Assembly (NCBI RefSeq): GCF_040685555.1
Contig: NZ_JBFBIK010000015.1
Location: forward strand, 22,983 to 86,982
Reading direction: 5' to 3'
From: Sphaerisporangium sp040685555
GTDB taxonomy: Bacteria > Actinomycetota > Actinomycetes > Streptosporangiales > Streptosporangiaceae
DNA: 64,000 nt
In this document: in pieces, positions 7,817 through 15,708 of the stretch
How the letters are laid out: each line of letters begins with the position of its first letter
Numbering within the stretch: position 1 is the stretch's first letter
Notes under the pieces: generated by a model
Told to the model about the DNA's origin: nothing
What the model saw: only the letters and a program-made list of their open reading frames with translations
Database searches by the model: none
Position numbers and translations under genes: made by a program

Positions 7817-10054
7817 CTACGTGTGATCGATCTCTTCGATGATCTGCCCGCCGAGCTCCCGCTGGACGAGCGCCATGCCGCTCAGCGAGTCGGCGTCGGC
7901 GTCGGCGTCGTTGTACGGATCGACCTCGTCGGCCTCACTGGACGTCTGGCCGGGACGGCGGGGCACGGCGTCGGGCCAGCCCGCGGCCCCCGCCTGCCGG
8001 GGCCCGGACTGGGCCGCCGCCTGCGCCGCCGAACGGGCGGCGGCGAGACCACCCCTGGGCGCCTGCCCCTCGTCCTCGGGAAGCGGCGCATCCGGCCACG
8101 GCTCGTCGGAGGGCGAGGGCGCGGCCTGCGGCTTCTGGGCGGCCTGCCGCCGCCCCTGCGACGGCACGTCCTCGGCACCGGCCGGCCCTCTCTGGGCCGC
8201 CTGCGGCGCGGGGGCCGCCTGCGGCGCGGGGGCCGCCTGCGGCGCGGGGGCCGCCTGCGGGCTTTCCGGCCGCGACGATGCGGGCCGCGGCGCGGGAGCC
8301 TGCCGTACGGCTTGCGCCGGAGCGGATGAGGCCGGGACCGACGGGGGTACTCCGCCGCCCGAGTTGCCGACGACGGCCTCCACGCGCCAGTTGCCGCCCA
8401 TCACCGCCGCGATCGCCGCCGCGACCACGGAGTCCTTGGCGCCGTTCACGAAGTTGCGCATGGCGCCGACCTGGCTGAAGCCGAGCGTGACGATGTTGCC
8501 CTCGACGCCGATGAGCTGGGAGTTGGTGTTGACGTTCGCCCAGACGGCCGGGGAGCGCTGCTTGAGCACGTCAAGGATCTGCGGCCACGTCTGGTGGAAG
8601 GCGCCACCCGCCGGCGACACCTGGGCGGCCGGCGCGGGAGTGGTCTCAGGCCGGCGCGAGGGGGCCTGCGGAGCACCGGGCCGTGACGGAGCAGGCCAGT
8701 CGTCCGCGGGCGGGCGGGCGGCGGGCGCGGTCGGAGGCTGCTGGACGGGCTGGTCCTGAACGGGCTGCGCCTGCTGGACGGGCTGCGCCGGCCGGGCGTG
8801 CTGCGGCTCCTCGGCGGCGATCACCGTGCCGGCCGCCGGAGGCCCGGAGGGGGCCGGCGGGGCAGCGGAGCCGGGCACCGGGACGGCCGTGGCCGCCACC
8901 CCTCCGCGCTCCAGGCGTTCCAGCCTGGCGAGCAGCGCGGCCTCGCCCTGCTCGGCCGCCGGAAGCAGAACCCGGGCGCACATCAGCTCCAGCAGCAGCC
9001 GGGGGGAGGTCGCACCGCGCATCTCAGTGAGCCCGGCGTTGAACAGCTCGGCCGCCCGGGTCACCTCGGCCGGCCCCATCGACGCCGCCTGCTCGGCCAG
9101 CCGCTCGAGCTCGTCGGCCGGGCGGTCGAGCAGCCCGCTGGTCGCGGCCTCCGGCACGTTGGCGAGCACCACCAGGTCGCGGAAGCGCTCAAGCAGGTCC
9201 ATGGCGAAGCGGCGCGGGTCGTGACCGCCCTCGATCACGCGATTGACCGCCTGGAACACCTGGGCGCCGTCACGCCGGGCGAACGCCAGGACGATCTCGT
9301 CGAGCAGGTCGGAGTCGGTGTAACCCAGGAGCGAGACCGCGCGGGCGTAGGTGATGCCCGCGTCGTCGGCGCCCGCCAGCAACTGGTCGAGGATCGAGAG
9401 CGAGTCACGCGCCGAACCCGCGCCCGCGCGCACGACCAGGGGCAGCGCGGCGGGCTCGTACGGCACCGACTCGGAGCTGAGGATCTCCTCCATGAGCTGC
9501 CGCAGCGTCGCCGGCGGCATCAGCCGGAACGGATAGTGGTGGGTGCGGGACTTGATGGTCCCGATGACCTTTTCGGGCTCGGTGGTCGCGAAGACGAACT
9601 TCAGGTGCGGCGGGGGCTCCTCGACCAGCTTGAGCAGCGCGTTGAAACCCTCGCGGGTCACCATGTGCGCCTCGTCGATGATGTAGATCTTGAAACGCGC
9701 GGAGACCGGGGCGAAGAAGGCGCGCTCGCGAAGGTCGCGGGCGTCGTCCACACCGCCGTGGGAGGCGGCGTCGATCTCGATGACGTCGAGGTGGCCTGGC
9801 CCGGTGGACGACAGGGCCACGCAGGACTCGCACTCGCCGCAGGGGTCGGGTGTCGGGCCCTTCTCGCAGTTCAACGAGCGGGCAAGGATGCGCGCGCTGG
9901 AGGTCTTGCCACACCCGCGCGGGCCGCTGAAGAGATAGGCATGGTTGATGCGGCCGCTGCTGAGTGCCTGCCGCAGCGGCTCTGTGACGTGATCCTGACC
10001 CTTGACTTCGGCGAAGGTCCCAGGCCGGTATTTGCGGTAGAGGGCGAGACTCAT
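7817..10054 (-). CDS. dnaX: DNA polymerase III subunits gamma and tau
   Basis: The protein is 745 residues. DnaX is the clamp-loader ATPase that couples the polymerase core to the helicase. Walker A is GPRGCGKTS (residues 44-52). The zinc module uses C63, C72, C75 and C78, and Walker B is IIDEAH. AAA+ domains I-III run to about residue 370. Beyond that lies a Pro/Ala/Gln-rich linker, a second folded part (about 480-570, including the W-P-Q-I-L-D-V-L-K helix), and another low-complexity tail with the PAPQAA repeat. GAGGAG precedes the ATG. The SRP RNA and tRNA-Ser lie upstream and ybaB-recR downstream. Confidence 0.97.
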   Translation of the reverse strand: MSLALYRKYRPGTFAEVKGQDHVTEPLRQALSSGRINHAYLFSGPRGCGKTSSARILARSLNCEKGPTPDPCGECESCVALSSTGPGHLDVIEIDAASHGGVDDARDLRERAFFAPVSARFKIYIIDEAHMVTREGFNALLKLVEEPPPHLKFVFATTEPEKVIGTIKSRTHHYPFRLMPPATLRQLMEEILSSESVPYEPAALPLVVRAGAGSARDSLSILDQLLAGADDAGITYARAVSLLGYTDSDLLDEIVLAFARRDGAQVFQAVNRVIEGGHDPRRFAMDLLERFRDLVVLANVPEAATSGLLDRPADELERLAEQAASMGPAEVTRAAELFNAGLTEMRGATSPRLLLELMCARVLLPAAEQGEAALLARLERLERGGVAATAVPVPGSAAPPAPSGPPAAGTVIAAEEPQHARPAQPVQQAQPVQDQPVQQPPTAPAARPPADDWPAPSRPGAPQAPSRRPETTPAPAAQVSPAGGAFHQTWPQILDVLKQRSPAVWANVNTNSQLIGVEGNIVTLGFSQVGAMRNFVNGAKDSVVAAAIAAVMGGNWRVEAVVGNSGGGVPPSVPASSAPAQAVRQAPAPRPASSRPESPQAAPAPQAAPAPQAAPAPQAAQRGPAGAEDVPSQGRRQAAQKPQAAPSPSDEPWPDAPLPEDEGQAPRGGLAAARSAAQAAAQSGPRQAGAAGWPDAVPRRPGQTSSEADEVDPYNDADADADSLSGMALVQRELGGQIIEEIDHT
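8199..8262 (-). repeat. 18-bp tandem repeat inside dnaX
   Basis: About three and a half copies of an 18-bp unit (GCCGCCTGCGGCGCGGGG on the plus strand) encode consecutive PAPQAA hexapeptides in the disordered tail of DnaX. The copies are nearly identical, indicating recent slippage. Copy number is expected to vary between strains. Confidence 0.85.
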
Positions 10055-10164
10055 GCCGTCTCCTCGCCTAGGGGGTCGGAGTGCGAACGCGCCGGAAGGC
10101 CCGGAGTGTCACGAGGGTCGAACAGCTCGCTCATGTGACGGCACCGTCCTGGAACTCCAGCGAA

Positions 10165-10257
10165 GAGACCCCTCGCACACCCGACAGAGCCCGCTTATCC
10201 TTGCTGCCTTCCGGCCCTGGGGAGGTTCACAGGATGACGCCGTGCGAGGGGTCCGGT
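10165..10257 (-). ncRNA. ffs: Small signal recognition particle RNA (4.5S type)
   Basis: On the minus strand the segment contains the invariant domain IV core CAGGGCCGGAAGGCAGCA, where the Ffh protein binds. It is closed by a long stem in which GACCCCTCGCAC (minus-strand 5' side, 10253-10242) pairs with GTGCGAGGGGTC (10179-10168). The size, about 90 nt, fits the short bacterial form. The gene lies between dnaX and tRNA-Ser, the usual actinobacterial position. The exact ends are estimated from the stem. Confidence 0.92.
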
Positions 10258-10371
10258 GACAGTCTAGCCGTGCGCGGCAGTGCTCGTGGCAGCCACCGCA
10301 CGAACACCGAGACCGATTCGTGGTCATCGGCGCGGTCTCCACAGCCGCCGAAGTCCGGTAAGCTTCTCGAC

Positions 10372-10460
10372 GGAGGATTCGCCTAGTTGGCCTAGGGCGC
10401 ACGCTTGGAAAGCGTGTTGGGGGCAACCCCTCAGGAGTTCGAATCTCCTATCCTCCGCCA
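10372..10460 (+). tRNA. tRNA-Ser (anticodon GGA)
   Basis: The 7-bp acceptor stem GGAGGAT pairs with ATCCTCC and is followed by discriminator G and an encoded CCA. The anticodon stem-loop is CACGC-TTGGAAA-GCGTG, giving anticodon GGA. A long variable arm (GTTGGGGGCAACCCCTC) marks a class II serine tRNA. TAAGCT at about 10360 is a plausible -10 box. Confidence 0.97.
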
Positions 10461-10467
10461 CCTTCCG

Positions 10468-10506
10468 AAGGGTCGGGCCGCGTGTGTGCGGGCCGGCCCT
10501 TTTTGG
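10468..10506 (+). terminator. Terminator after tRNA-Ser
   Basis: A GC-rich imperfect hairpin (GGGTCGGGCCG / CGGGCCGGCCC) is followed by TTTTT starting about 10 nt after the tRNA 3' end, a typical intrinsic terminator. Confidence 0.7.
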
Positions 10507-10541
10507 TGTTCCGTCCGAGGTGGTCGGTGGTCAGCCCGTTT

Positions 10542-10892
10542 TCAGTGGTTGCCGGAAGGCAGGGCCGGGGGCATGGGCTTCCACTGGACGACGTACGGCA
10601 GGCCGGAGCCCGTGTGGTCAGGGAGCCGGGGTTCGGAGCCGAAGCCGCCCGGCAGAGGCCCGGTCAGCTCGCAGGAGGGGCTCAACCCGAGGGCCATGCC
10701 CGCGCCGGCCGCCATCGCGAGCACCAGACCGGCGACGAACGGGCCCTGCGATGTGGCCTTGTCCCGTATCCACCTGCTCGTCGGCGTGATCGGGACGCTC
10801 CGCAGGAAGAAGGCGGGAGGCGGCAGCTGATGGGGGGTCGGCTCCTCGTGCACCGTACGCAAGGTCGCCTCCATATCACTGTCAGTGGTCAC
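10542..10892 (-). CDS. Small membrane protein of unknown function
   Basis: This would be a protein of about 116 residues. A Pro-rich N-terminal part is followed by one hydrophobic helix (residues about 52-72, P-F-V-A-G-L-V-L-A-M-A-A-G-A-G-M-A-L-G-L). A short Pro/Gly-rich tail with V-V-Q-W-K-P follows and probably lies outside the cell. I do not recognise the family. Two in-frame GTG codons (10898 and 10892) compete; GAGG lies just before the second. Coding evidence is the well-formed single membrane helix and GC3-biased codon use. There are no operon partners. Confidence 0.5.
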   Translation of the reverse strand: MTTDSDMEATLRTVHEEPTPHQLPPPAFFLRSVPITPTSRWIRDKATSQGPFVAGLVLAMAAGAGMALGLSPSCELTGPLPGGFGSEPRLPDHTGSGLPYVVQWKPMPPALPSGNH

Positions 10893-11080
10893 CCGCACCT
10901 CACAGTAACCAGACGTGGGCCTGCGGCCCGAGATCCCACGCCCTTACCGGACCGATCACGGCATGCCGTTGGCCCGCAGCGGTGCGAGCCTTGAAGAAGA
11001 GCCATACCGCCGTTGAGAAGTGCCCTGAGCTGGCACTCTGTACAGGACGTGCATGATCGTTTCTCTCTGGGGAACTAGCG

Positions 11081-11096
11081 GGGTCATATATGACCC
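11081..11096. promoter_or_regulatory. Perfect 16-bp palindrome upstream of the metallopeptidase gene
   Basis: GGGTCATATATGACCC is a perfect palindrome ending 30 bp before the ATG of the zinc metallopeptidase. The position and symmetry fit an operator for a dimeric repressor. The regulator is unknown. Confidence 0.5.
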
Positions 11097-11126
11097 TGAA
11101 AACCTAAGAAAAGGGAAAACGGGCCA

Positions 11127-12002
11127 ATGGACTTCCGTGACGATGTCGACCTTGATTCCTCACAGGTCGAGAACCGTGGTGGCGGTGGCGGACTCCGCGG
11201 TGGCGGGCTGGCCATCGGTGGAGGCGCGGCGGGCATCATCGCCCTTATCGCCGCATTGATCTTTGGAATCAACCCCGGCGACATCACCGGCGGGGGTGAC
11301 ACGACAGGTGTCCAGCCAACCTCTGACACCTCCCAGGAATGCAAGAAGGGGTCCGACGCCGACAAGTCGGAAGACTGCCGCGTCGTGGGCGTGGTGAACA
11401 GCATTCAGGCCTATTGGAAGGACGCCTTCGACAAGGCGGGCAACGGCCGGTACAGCCAGGCGAAGACCGTGCTGTTCTCCCAGGCGGTGAGCACCGGGTG
11501 CGGCCAGGCCACCTCGGAGGTCGGGCCGTTCTACTGCCCGAGCGACAAGCTCGTCTACCTGGACCTGACCTTCTTCGACGAGCTGCAGAGCAAGTTCGGC
11601 GCGAAGGGCGGCCCGTTCGCCCAGGCGTACGTCATCGCCCACGAGTACGGGCATCACGTGCAGGACCTCCTGGGGACCATGGACAAGGTCGGCGGCAACA
11701 GCCAGGGCGCCGACAGCAGCTCGGTGCGGCTGGAGCTCCAGGCCGACTGTTACGCGGGGGTCTGGGCGAAGAACGCCGTGGACACCGGTTTCTACGAGAA
11801 GCCCTTCACCGACACCGACATCCAGGAAGCGCTCGACGCCGCGGCGGCCGTCGGGGACGACCGGATCCAGCAGAAGGCTCAGGGCCGGGTCGACCCGGAA
11901 GGCTTCACCCATGGCACCTCGCAGCAGCGCATGAAGTGGTTCAGCACCGGCTACAAGTCGGGTGAGCCCGGCCAGTGCGACACCTTCTCGGGCGCCATCT
12001 GA
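11127..12002 (+). CDS. Neutral zinc metallopeptidase (YpfJ/KPN_02809 family)
   Basis: The protein is 291 residues. A Gly-rich N-terminus precedes one transmembrane helix (about residues 28-48), after which the chain is extracytoplasmic. The catalytic motif HEYGH (H172-E173-H176) is followed by the third ligand region LELQADCYAGVW, which is diagnostic of this family. Several Cys residues (72, 84, 125, 137) could form disulfides. The family was named from hypothetical proteins and its substrates are not known. The ATG at 11127 gives the canonical MDFRDD start. An operator-like palindrome lies 30 bp upstream. Confidence 0.9.
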   Translation: MDFRDDVDLDSSQVENRGGGGGLRGGGLAIGGGAAGIIALIAALIFGINPGDITGGGDTTGVQPTSDTSQECKKGSDADKSEDCRVVGVVNSIQAYWKDAFDKAGNGRYSQAKTVLFSQAVSTGCGQATSEVGPFYCPSDKLVYLDLTFFDELQSKFGAKGGPFAQAYVIAHEYGHHVQDLLGTMDKVGGNSQGADSSSVRLELQADCYAGVWAKNAVDTGFYEKPFTDTDIQEALDAAAAVGDDRIQQKAQGRVDPEGFTHGTSQQRMKWFSTGYKSGEPGQCDTFSGAI

Positions 12003-12070
12003 GCCGTACGGCACCTCACTGCCAAGCCACTGAAGCAGGCAAAGGTCGAAAACTCTCTTAAACTGAATAG

Positions 12071-12388
12071 GTGATCTTCAAGTCAGTCGGTGACAACCGC
12101 CCTTACCCCGAGCATGGCCTGTCGCATCGTGAATGGGCGCGGATAGCGCCCCGGCAGGTCAGGCTCGACTCATTGATCACCACGAAGGCGGTGCTCGACC
12201 TGCATTCCCTGCTCGCCAAGGACTCGACGTTCTATGGCGATCTTTTCCCTCATGTCGTGCAGTGGCGCGGCGAGTTCTATCTTGAGGACGGCCTGCACCG
12301 CGCGCTGCGCGCGGCGCTCCACCAGCGCTCGGTTCTCCACGCGCGGGTGCTCGACGTGGACGCTCCCACGGGCGCCCCATCCGAATGA
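12071..12388 (+). CDS. VapB-like antitoxin-family protein (no toxin partner)
   Basis: The protein is 105 residues. It begins MIFKSVGDNRPYPEHG and contains V-R-L-D-S-L-I-T-T-K-A-V-L-D-L, then D-S-T-F-Y-G-D-L-F-P-H-V-V-Q-W and Y-L-E-D-G-L-H-R-A-L-R-A-A-L. This matches a conserved actinobacterial protein often labelled 'type II toxin-antitoxin VapB family antitoxin'. No PIN-domain toxin gene is adjacent, so the toxin-antitoxin label is doubtful and a housekeeping role is at least as likely. The GTG start has no ribosome binding site. TAAACT ends seven bases before it, suggesting a leaderless mRNA. Confidence 0.75.
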   Translation: MIFKSVGDNRPYPEHGLSHREWARIAPRQVRLDSLITTKAVLDLHSLLAKDSTFYGDLFPHVVQWRGEFYLEDGLHRALRAALHQRSVLHARVLDVDAPTGAPSE

Positions 12389-12470
12389 TCCGCATATCGT
12401 CCGTCGGCCGCAGGCGTCATAGGTAAAACAGTTCCCTTACCGGCCATCCTCGGGGCCGCGGGTTCCTAAG

Positions 12471-12485
12471 CTGCGACAGTCGCAG
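12471..12485. promoter_or_regulatory. 15-bp palindrome upstream of unknown gene
   Basis: CTGCGAC-A-GTCGCAG is a perfect inverted repeat about 49 bp before the ATG of the 307-residue protein. It could be an operator or a small hairpin in the leader. Nothing else is recognisable in 12389-12533. Confidence 0.35.
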
Positions 12486-12533
12486 GGGCGACACGGCTCA
12501 GGCCGCTGGAACGCAAGGTCGGACGGTGACCCA

Positions 12534-13457
12534 ATGCGAGATGTCACACACCTCGTGGCGCAGGTCCGTGAAGAGCTCGCGGGTGAGCTGCGCGAACGCC
12601 TGCGCGTGCGTCTCCACGAGCAGCCCACGGACTGGCTGGTCGAGCAGTTGATGGCGTTGGTCCTGCGACCGGACGAGATCACGTACTCGATCCCGAGACA
12701 GGTGCCGCGAGGCCCCTCGGCCGAGGAAGGCGTGTACGCCCCTCCGGTCCGGGAGAGCGAGGGCGACCAGGCGTACAGGGACGGCGAGGACGAGGCCACG
12801 GGCGAGGATGCCGGAAGCGTCCAGGAACCGGCCACGAATTATCCCGTACACGGCGGAAACGGCCAGGCGGATCATCTCGCCGGAAACGGCCAGGGGCCGC
12901 AGCAGGAGAGCGATCGGGTCGCCAGGGCGGCCCGCATCCGCCGGCTCGCCCTCGACCACACGTCCCTGCCGGGATACCTCGAACGCTACCGGGCGCTGAC
13001 CCGCGAGGTTCTCGAGAGCGAAGGCCACCTTCTCGATCCACCGCAGAAGGGCGGCGCGCTCATCACCCCCGAGCACCGCGCGCCCAGCGGAGAGGCGCTG
13101 CTGACCGAGTCCAAAGATCTCCTGCACGCGCTGCTGTTCGGCGGCGCCGAGGACGGCGTGTGGCTCGATCGGGCGGAGCGCGAGTTGCTGACGCTCACGA
13201 TCCCGAAGTCCAAGGCCCATGCCATCGGGTCCATCATGCGCGCCGCCAGGGAGATGGGCGCCGAGGGCACGTGGCACGTGGCCGACGACGACCGGGCGAC
13301 GAACACGGTCCTCCAGGCCGAGTACGGCGAGGTGGGTGGCGAGCTGGTCGGCAACGCCATCACGGCCACCCTGCGGCTGATCAACAACCTGGAGATCAAC
13401 GAGCGGGTGCTGTACGGCCGCATGGAGAACGCCGAGGAGAGCACGCTCGACCCCTGA
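12534..13457 (+). CDS. Conserved protein of unknown function, 307 residues
   Basis: I do not recognise this family. Residues 1-50 are helical and charged (L-V-A-Q-V-R-E-E-L-A-G-E-L-R-E-R-L). Residues about 55-125 are acidic, Gly-rich and likely disordered. Residues 130-307 form an apparently folded helical domain with P-G-Y-L-E-R-Y-R-A-L-T-R-E and later A-E-Y-G-E-V-G-G-E-L-V-G-N-A-I. There is no signal peptide, membrane helix or metal motif, so it should be cytoplasmic. It stands alone, after the VapB-like gene and convergent with a small secreted protein. Codon usage is normal for the window, so it is a real gene. Confidence 0.75.
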   Translation: MRDVTHLVAQVREELAGELRERLRVRLHEQPTDWLVEQLMALVLRPDEITYSIPRQVPRGPSAEEGVYAPPVRESEGDQAYRDGEDEATGEDAGSVQEPATNYPVHGGNGQADHLAGNGQGPQQESDRVARAARIRRLALDHTSLPGYLERYRALTREVLESEGHLLDPPQKGGALITPEHRAPSGEALLTESKDLLHALLFGGAEDGVWLDRAERELLTLTIPKSKAHAIGSIMRAAREMGAEGTWHVADDDRATNTVLQAEYGEVGGELVGNAITATLRLINNLEINERVLYGRMENAEESTLDP

Positions 13458-13545
13458 GGCGACCTGGGCGATGCCCGTCCGCGATAGTCGCCCCGTGAGG
13501 AGGTCCTCGCGGGGCGACGGAGAAGTGGCAGGAGCGTGGTCGCTT

Positions 13546-13854
13546 CTAGTGGTGCTTGATGATGTGCGACATCTTGTGCGCCTTCTTGTGGCGCTTGGCG
13601 GCGTGCGCCTTCTTGTGCGAGCGGCTGGCGTGCTTGTGCTTGCTGTGCTTCTTGTGGTGGGTGACGCGCTTCTTCTTGTGGTGGCCATACCTCGTGGCGC
13701 ACCGCTTGCCCTTACAGGAGGCGTGGTCCGTCGTCTGGGAGGTCACCGAGGCGCCGGGCACGGTGGACGCGCCGGCGGCGGTCACCGCCACCGTCCCCGG
13801 GATGACGAGTGCGGAAGCCACAAGGAATCCGGTGGCGAGAGCTTTTCTGAGCAT
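13546..13854 (-). CDS. Small secreted His/Lys-rich protein
   Basis: The protein is 102 residues. A Sec signal peptide (about residues 1-29, ending A-A-G-A-S) is followed by a short neutral spacer with one Cys pair (C47, C52) and then a tail of roughly 50 residues made almost only of His, Lys, Ser, Arg and Ala, ending H-I-I-K-H-H. After export this would be a very basic peptide able to bind metal ions or polyanions such as teichoic acids or DNA. No family is recognised. The long upstream region (13855-14239) can form a GC-rich hairpin at 13889-13907 in the leader. Confidence 0.75.
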   Translation of the reverse strand: MLRKALATGFLVASALVIPGTVAVTAAGASTVPGASVTSQTTDHASCKGKRCATRYGHHKKKRVTHHKKHSKHKHASRSHKKAHAAKRHKKAHKMSHIIKHH

Positions 13855-14239
13855 AGGAGATCACTTCCGTTGATAGAGGTGGTCTTAGGCCCGAGCTACA
13901 CCCGGGCATGCGGAGCTTCGTATTGGTTTCCTCGGGATATCCCAAAACGTCGCGAGAAACTACATATCTCACCTTAAGCGGACGAAATCCAGCGAGCATC
14001 CCGTAAGAGGCAAAGGCTTGGTTTCGGACATTCGGCACATCCCTGAATCCCATTCGGCGCTTTCACGGACACGAGCCGGCAGGTGGGAAGCTTCCGATTC
14101 GCCGATCCCTCAAGCAATTCGGGGAGTACGCGGAGACCCGCGAGACCCCGGCCCCCGCGCCCGTACGATCGGGGCGGGAGGCCGCGAGTCGCAGGTTTAT
14201 TCGGTTGACGGCCTGTCTTGGGGTCGAAAGCCTGAACAA
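13855..14239. other. Intergenic region between divergent genes
   Basis: This 385-bp divergent promoter region holds a hairpin (GCCCGAG / CCCGGGC, 13889-13907) in the probable leader of the His/Lys-rich gene. It also holds several short GC-rich stems towards the acetyltransferase start. I looked for a riboswitch or tRNA here and could not support one. Confidence 0.5.
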
Positions 14240-14782
14240 GTGTTGATAAGACGTGAACTCCCAGCAGATATCCCAGCCATTCGCGAGGTGCACACCGCCG
14301 CCTTCGCCAAGCCGCCGGCGCCCGGCCAGGCCACCGTGGAGGCGGGCCGGATATCCGTGGAGGCCGTCCTGGTAGACGCGCTGCGAGCCTGCGACGCCTG
14401 GATCCCCGAGCTCTCCCTGGTGGCCACCTCGGGCGACGGGTCCGTCGTGGGGCACGTGGTCTGCAGCCGGGCTTCGGCCGGCGCCGCACCCGTGCTCGGG
14501 CTCGGCCCGCTCGGCGTGCTCCCCGCCTTCCAGCGGCAGGGAGTGGGGCACGCGCTCATGCACGCCGTGCTCGGGGCCGCGGACGCGCTCGGAGAGCCCA
14601 TCATCGTGCTGCTCGGTCACAGCGACTACTACCCGCTGTTCGGTTTCCGCCTGGCCGAGGAGTACGGAATCACGCCGCCGGTGCCGGGTTGGGCTCCGAA
14701 CTTCCAGGCCCGCACTCTGAGCACCTATACCCCCGCCATACGCGGTGATTTCGCGTACGCACCGCCTTTCGACGATGTGTAG
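14240..14782 (+). CDS. GNAT family N-acetyltransferase
   Basis: The protein is 180 residues. It transfers an acetyl group from acetyl-CoA to an amine on an unidentified substrate. The fold is readable from the N-terminal I-R-R-E-L-P-A-D-I-P-A-I to L-G-P-L-G-V-L-P-A-F-Q-R-Q-G-V-G-H-A-L, the acetyl-CoA pyrophosphate loop (Q/R-x-x-G-x-G/A), and the characteristic G-H-S-D-Y-Y-P-L-F-G-F strand of the YhbS-like subgroup. The GTG at 14240 gives the normal family start; the frame is open 74 codons further upstream but that part has no family features. No strong ribosome binding site is seen. Confidence 0.88.
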   Translation: MLIRRELPADIPAIREVHTAAFAKPPAPGQATVEAGRISVEAVLVDALRACDAWIPELSLVATSGDGSVVGHVVCSRASAGAAPVLGLGPLGVLPAFQRQGVGHALMHAVLGAADALGEPIIVLLGHSDYYPLFGFRLAEEYGITPPVPGWAPNFQARTLSTYTPAIRGDFAYAPPFDDV

Positions 14783-15026
14783 GCGTAAATCCTGAAATGC
14801 GCTGACGAGCGCCGCCCTCTCCCCGAGGCATATAACCGGCTTATTGCATTATGTCCGGGAATGAGACGCACGAAGGGTCAATCCACGAGCCGCGCCGATG
14901 ACCCCGGCCCCACCTGACGGCCCCAATTGCCCTATTTAAGCCTTTTGTCGGCGGCGGTCGTCTCCAGTCGGCGGCAGCCGTCCCCTAGGACCGCCCGTGC
15001 CGCACGGCGCCAGACCGGGGACACGC

Positions 15027-15065
15027 GAAGGACCCCCAGCCGGTGGTGCGGGCTGGGGGCCCTTC
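15027..15065 (-). terminator. Terminator of tRNA-Ser(CGA)
   Basis: GAAGG-CCCCCAGCC pairs with GGGCTGGGGG-CCTTC to form a long hairpin starting five bases after the tRNA 3' end on the minus strand. Confidence 0.75.
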
Positions 15066-15069
15066 GTGG

Positions 15070-15159
15070 TGGCGGTGGAGGTGGGATTTGAACCCACGGA
15101 TGGGTTGCCCCATCACACGCTTTCGAGGCGTGCGCCCTCGGCCACTAGGCGACTCCACC
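15070..15159 (-). tRNA. tRNA-Ser (anticodon CGA)
   Basis: On the minus strand the acceptor GGTGGAG pairs with CTCCACC, followed by discriminator G and encoded CCA. The anticodon arm CACGC-CTCGAAA-GCGTG gives anticodon CGA. A long variable arm marks a class II serine tRNA. It reads UCG codons. Confidence 0.97.
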
Positions 15160-15231
15160 GCCGAGCAGCCTACCGGATCCGCGACCCTCTTCGCGCGTCG
15201 CAAGCGTCCGGTATGCGAAGAAAGGGGGTGT

Positions 15232-15693
15232 TCATGGGCGTCGGTCCGCGAAGAAGTCCCTCAGCACGGCCGAGCACTCCCCGGCGAGCACGCCCAGGAT
15301 CACCTCGGGACGGTGGTTCAGCCGCCGATCGCGGACGACGTCCCAGAGCGAACCGGCCGCTCCGGCCTTCTCGTCGGCGGCGCCGTAGACGACCCTGTCG
15401 ACCCGCGCGAGCACCGCGGCCCCCGCGCACATCGTGCACGGCTCCAGGGTGACCACCAGCGTGCAGCCGGCCAGGCGCCATTCCCCGCGCACGCGGGCGG
15501 CTTCGCGCAGTGCCAGGACCTCCGCGTGTGCCGTGGGGTCGGCGCTCGCCTCACGATCGTTGCCGGCCGCGGCCAGCACCTCGCCCGCGGGCCCGAGCAC
15601 GACCGCGCCGACCGGCACCTCGCCGCGCTCACCCGCCCGTACGGCCTGCGCCAGCGCGAGCCGCATGGGTTGCTCGAAGGCGGGCTCGCTCAC
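15232..15693 (-). CDS. tadA: tRNA(adenine-34) deaminase
   Basis: The protein is 153 residues. TadA converts A34 to inosine in tRNA-Arg(ACG), widening decoding. The cytidine-deaminase zinc site is complete: H56-A-E58 and P85-C86-T-M-C89. The N-terminal E-V-P-V-G-A-V-V and the C-terminal L-R-D-F-F-A-D-R-R match the family. It is the last gene of a three-gene minus-strand group with two TadA-associated proteins and lies next to tRNA-Ser(CGA), the usual actinobacterial arrangement. It starts 15 bp after the preceding gene. Confidence 0.96.
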   Translation of the reverse strand: MSEPAFEQPMRLALAQAVRAGERGEVPVGAVVLGPAGEVLAAAGNDREASADPTAHAEVLALREAARVRGEWRLAGCTLVVTLEPCTMCAGAAVLARVDRVVYGAADEKAGAAGSLWDVVRDRRLNHRPEVILGVLAGECSAVLRDFFADRRP

Positions 15694-15708
15694 GTGCGGG
15701 ATCTCGTG

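Noticed and set aside
8199..8262. Programmed frameshift site in dnaX for a gamma form
   Set aside because: No slippery A-run or stop in the -1 frame with a stem is visible; the repeat is simply a low-complexity linker.
12071..12388. Toxin-antitoxin module
   Set aside because: There is no toxin gene on either side, so I kept only the family label and did not call a module.
13855..14239. Possible riboswitch (c-di-AMP type) in the long leader of the His/Lys-rich gene
   Set aside because: I could find a hairpin but not the conserved helices and loop sequences of the ydaO/c-di-AMP motif. A covariance-model search would be needed.
14063..14620. Minus-strand open frames of 130-185 codons across the GNAT gene
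   Set aside because: They are antisense shadows; the plus strand carries the acetyl-CoA motif and family start.
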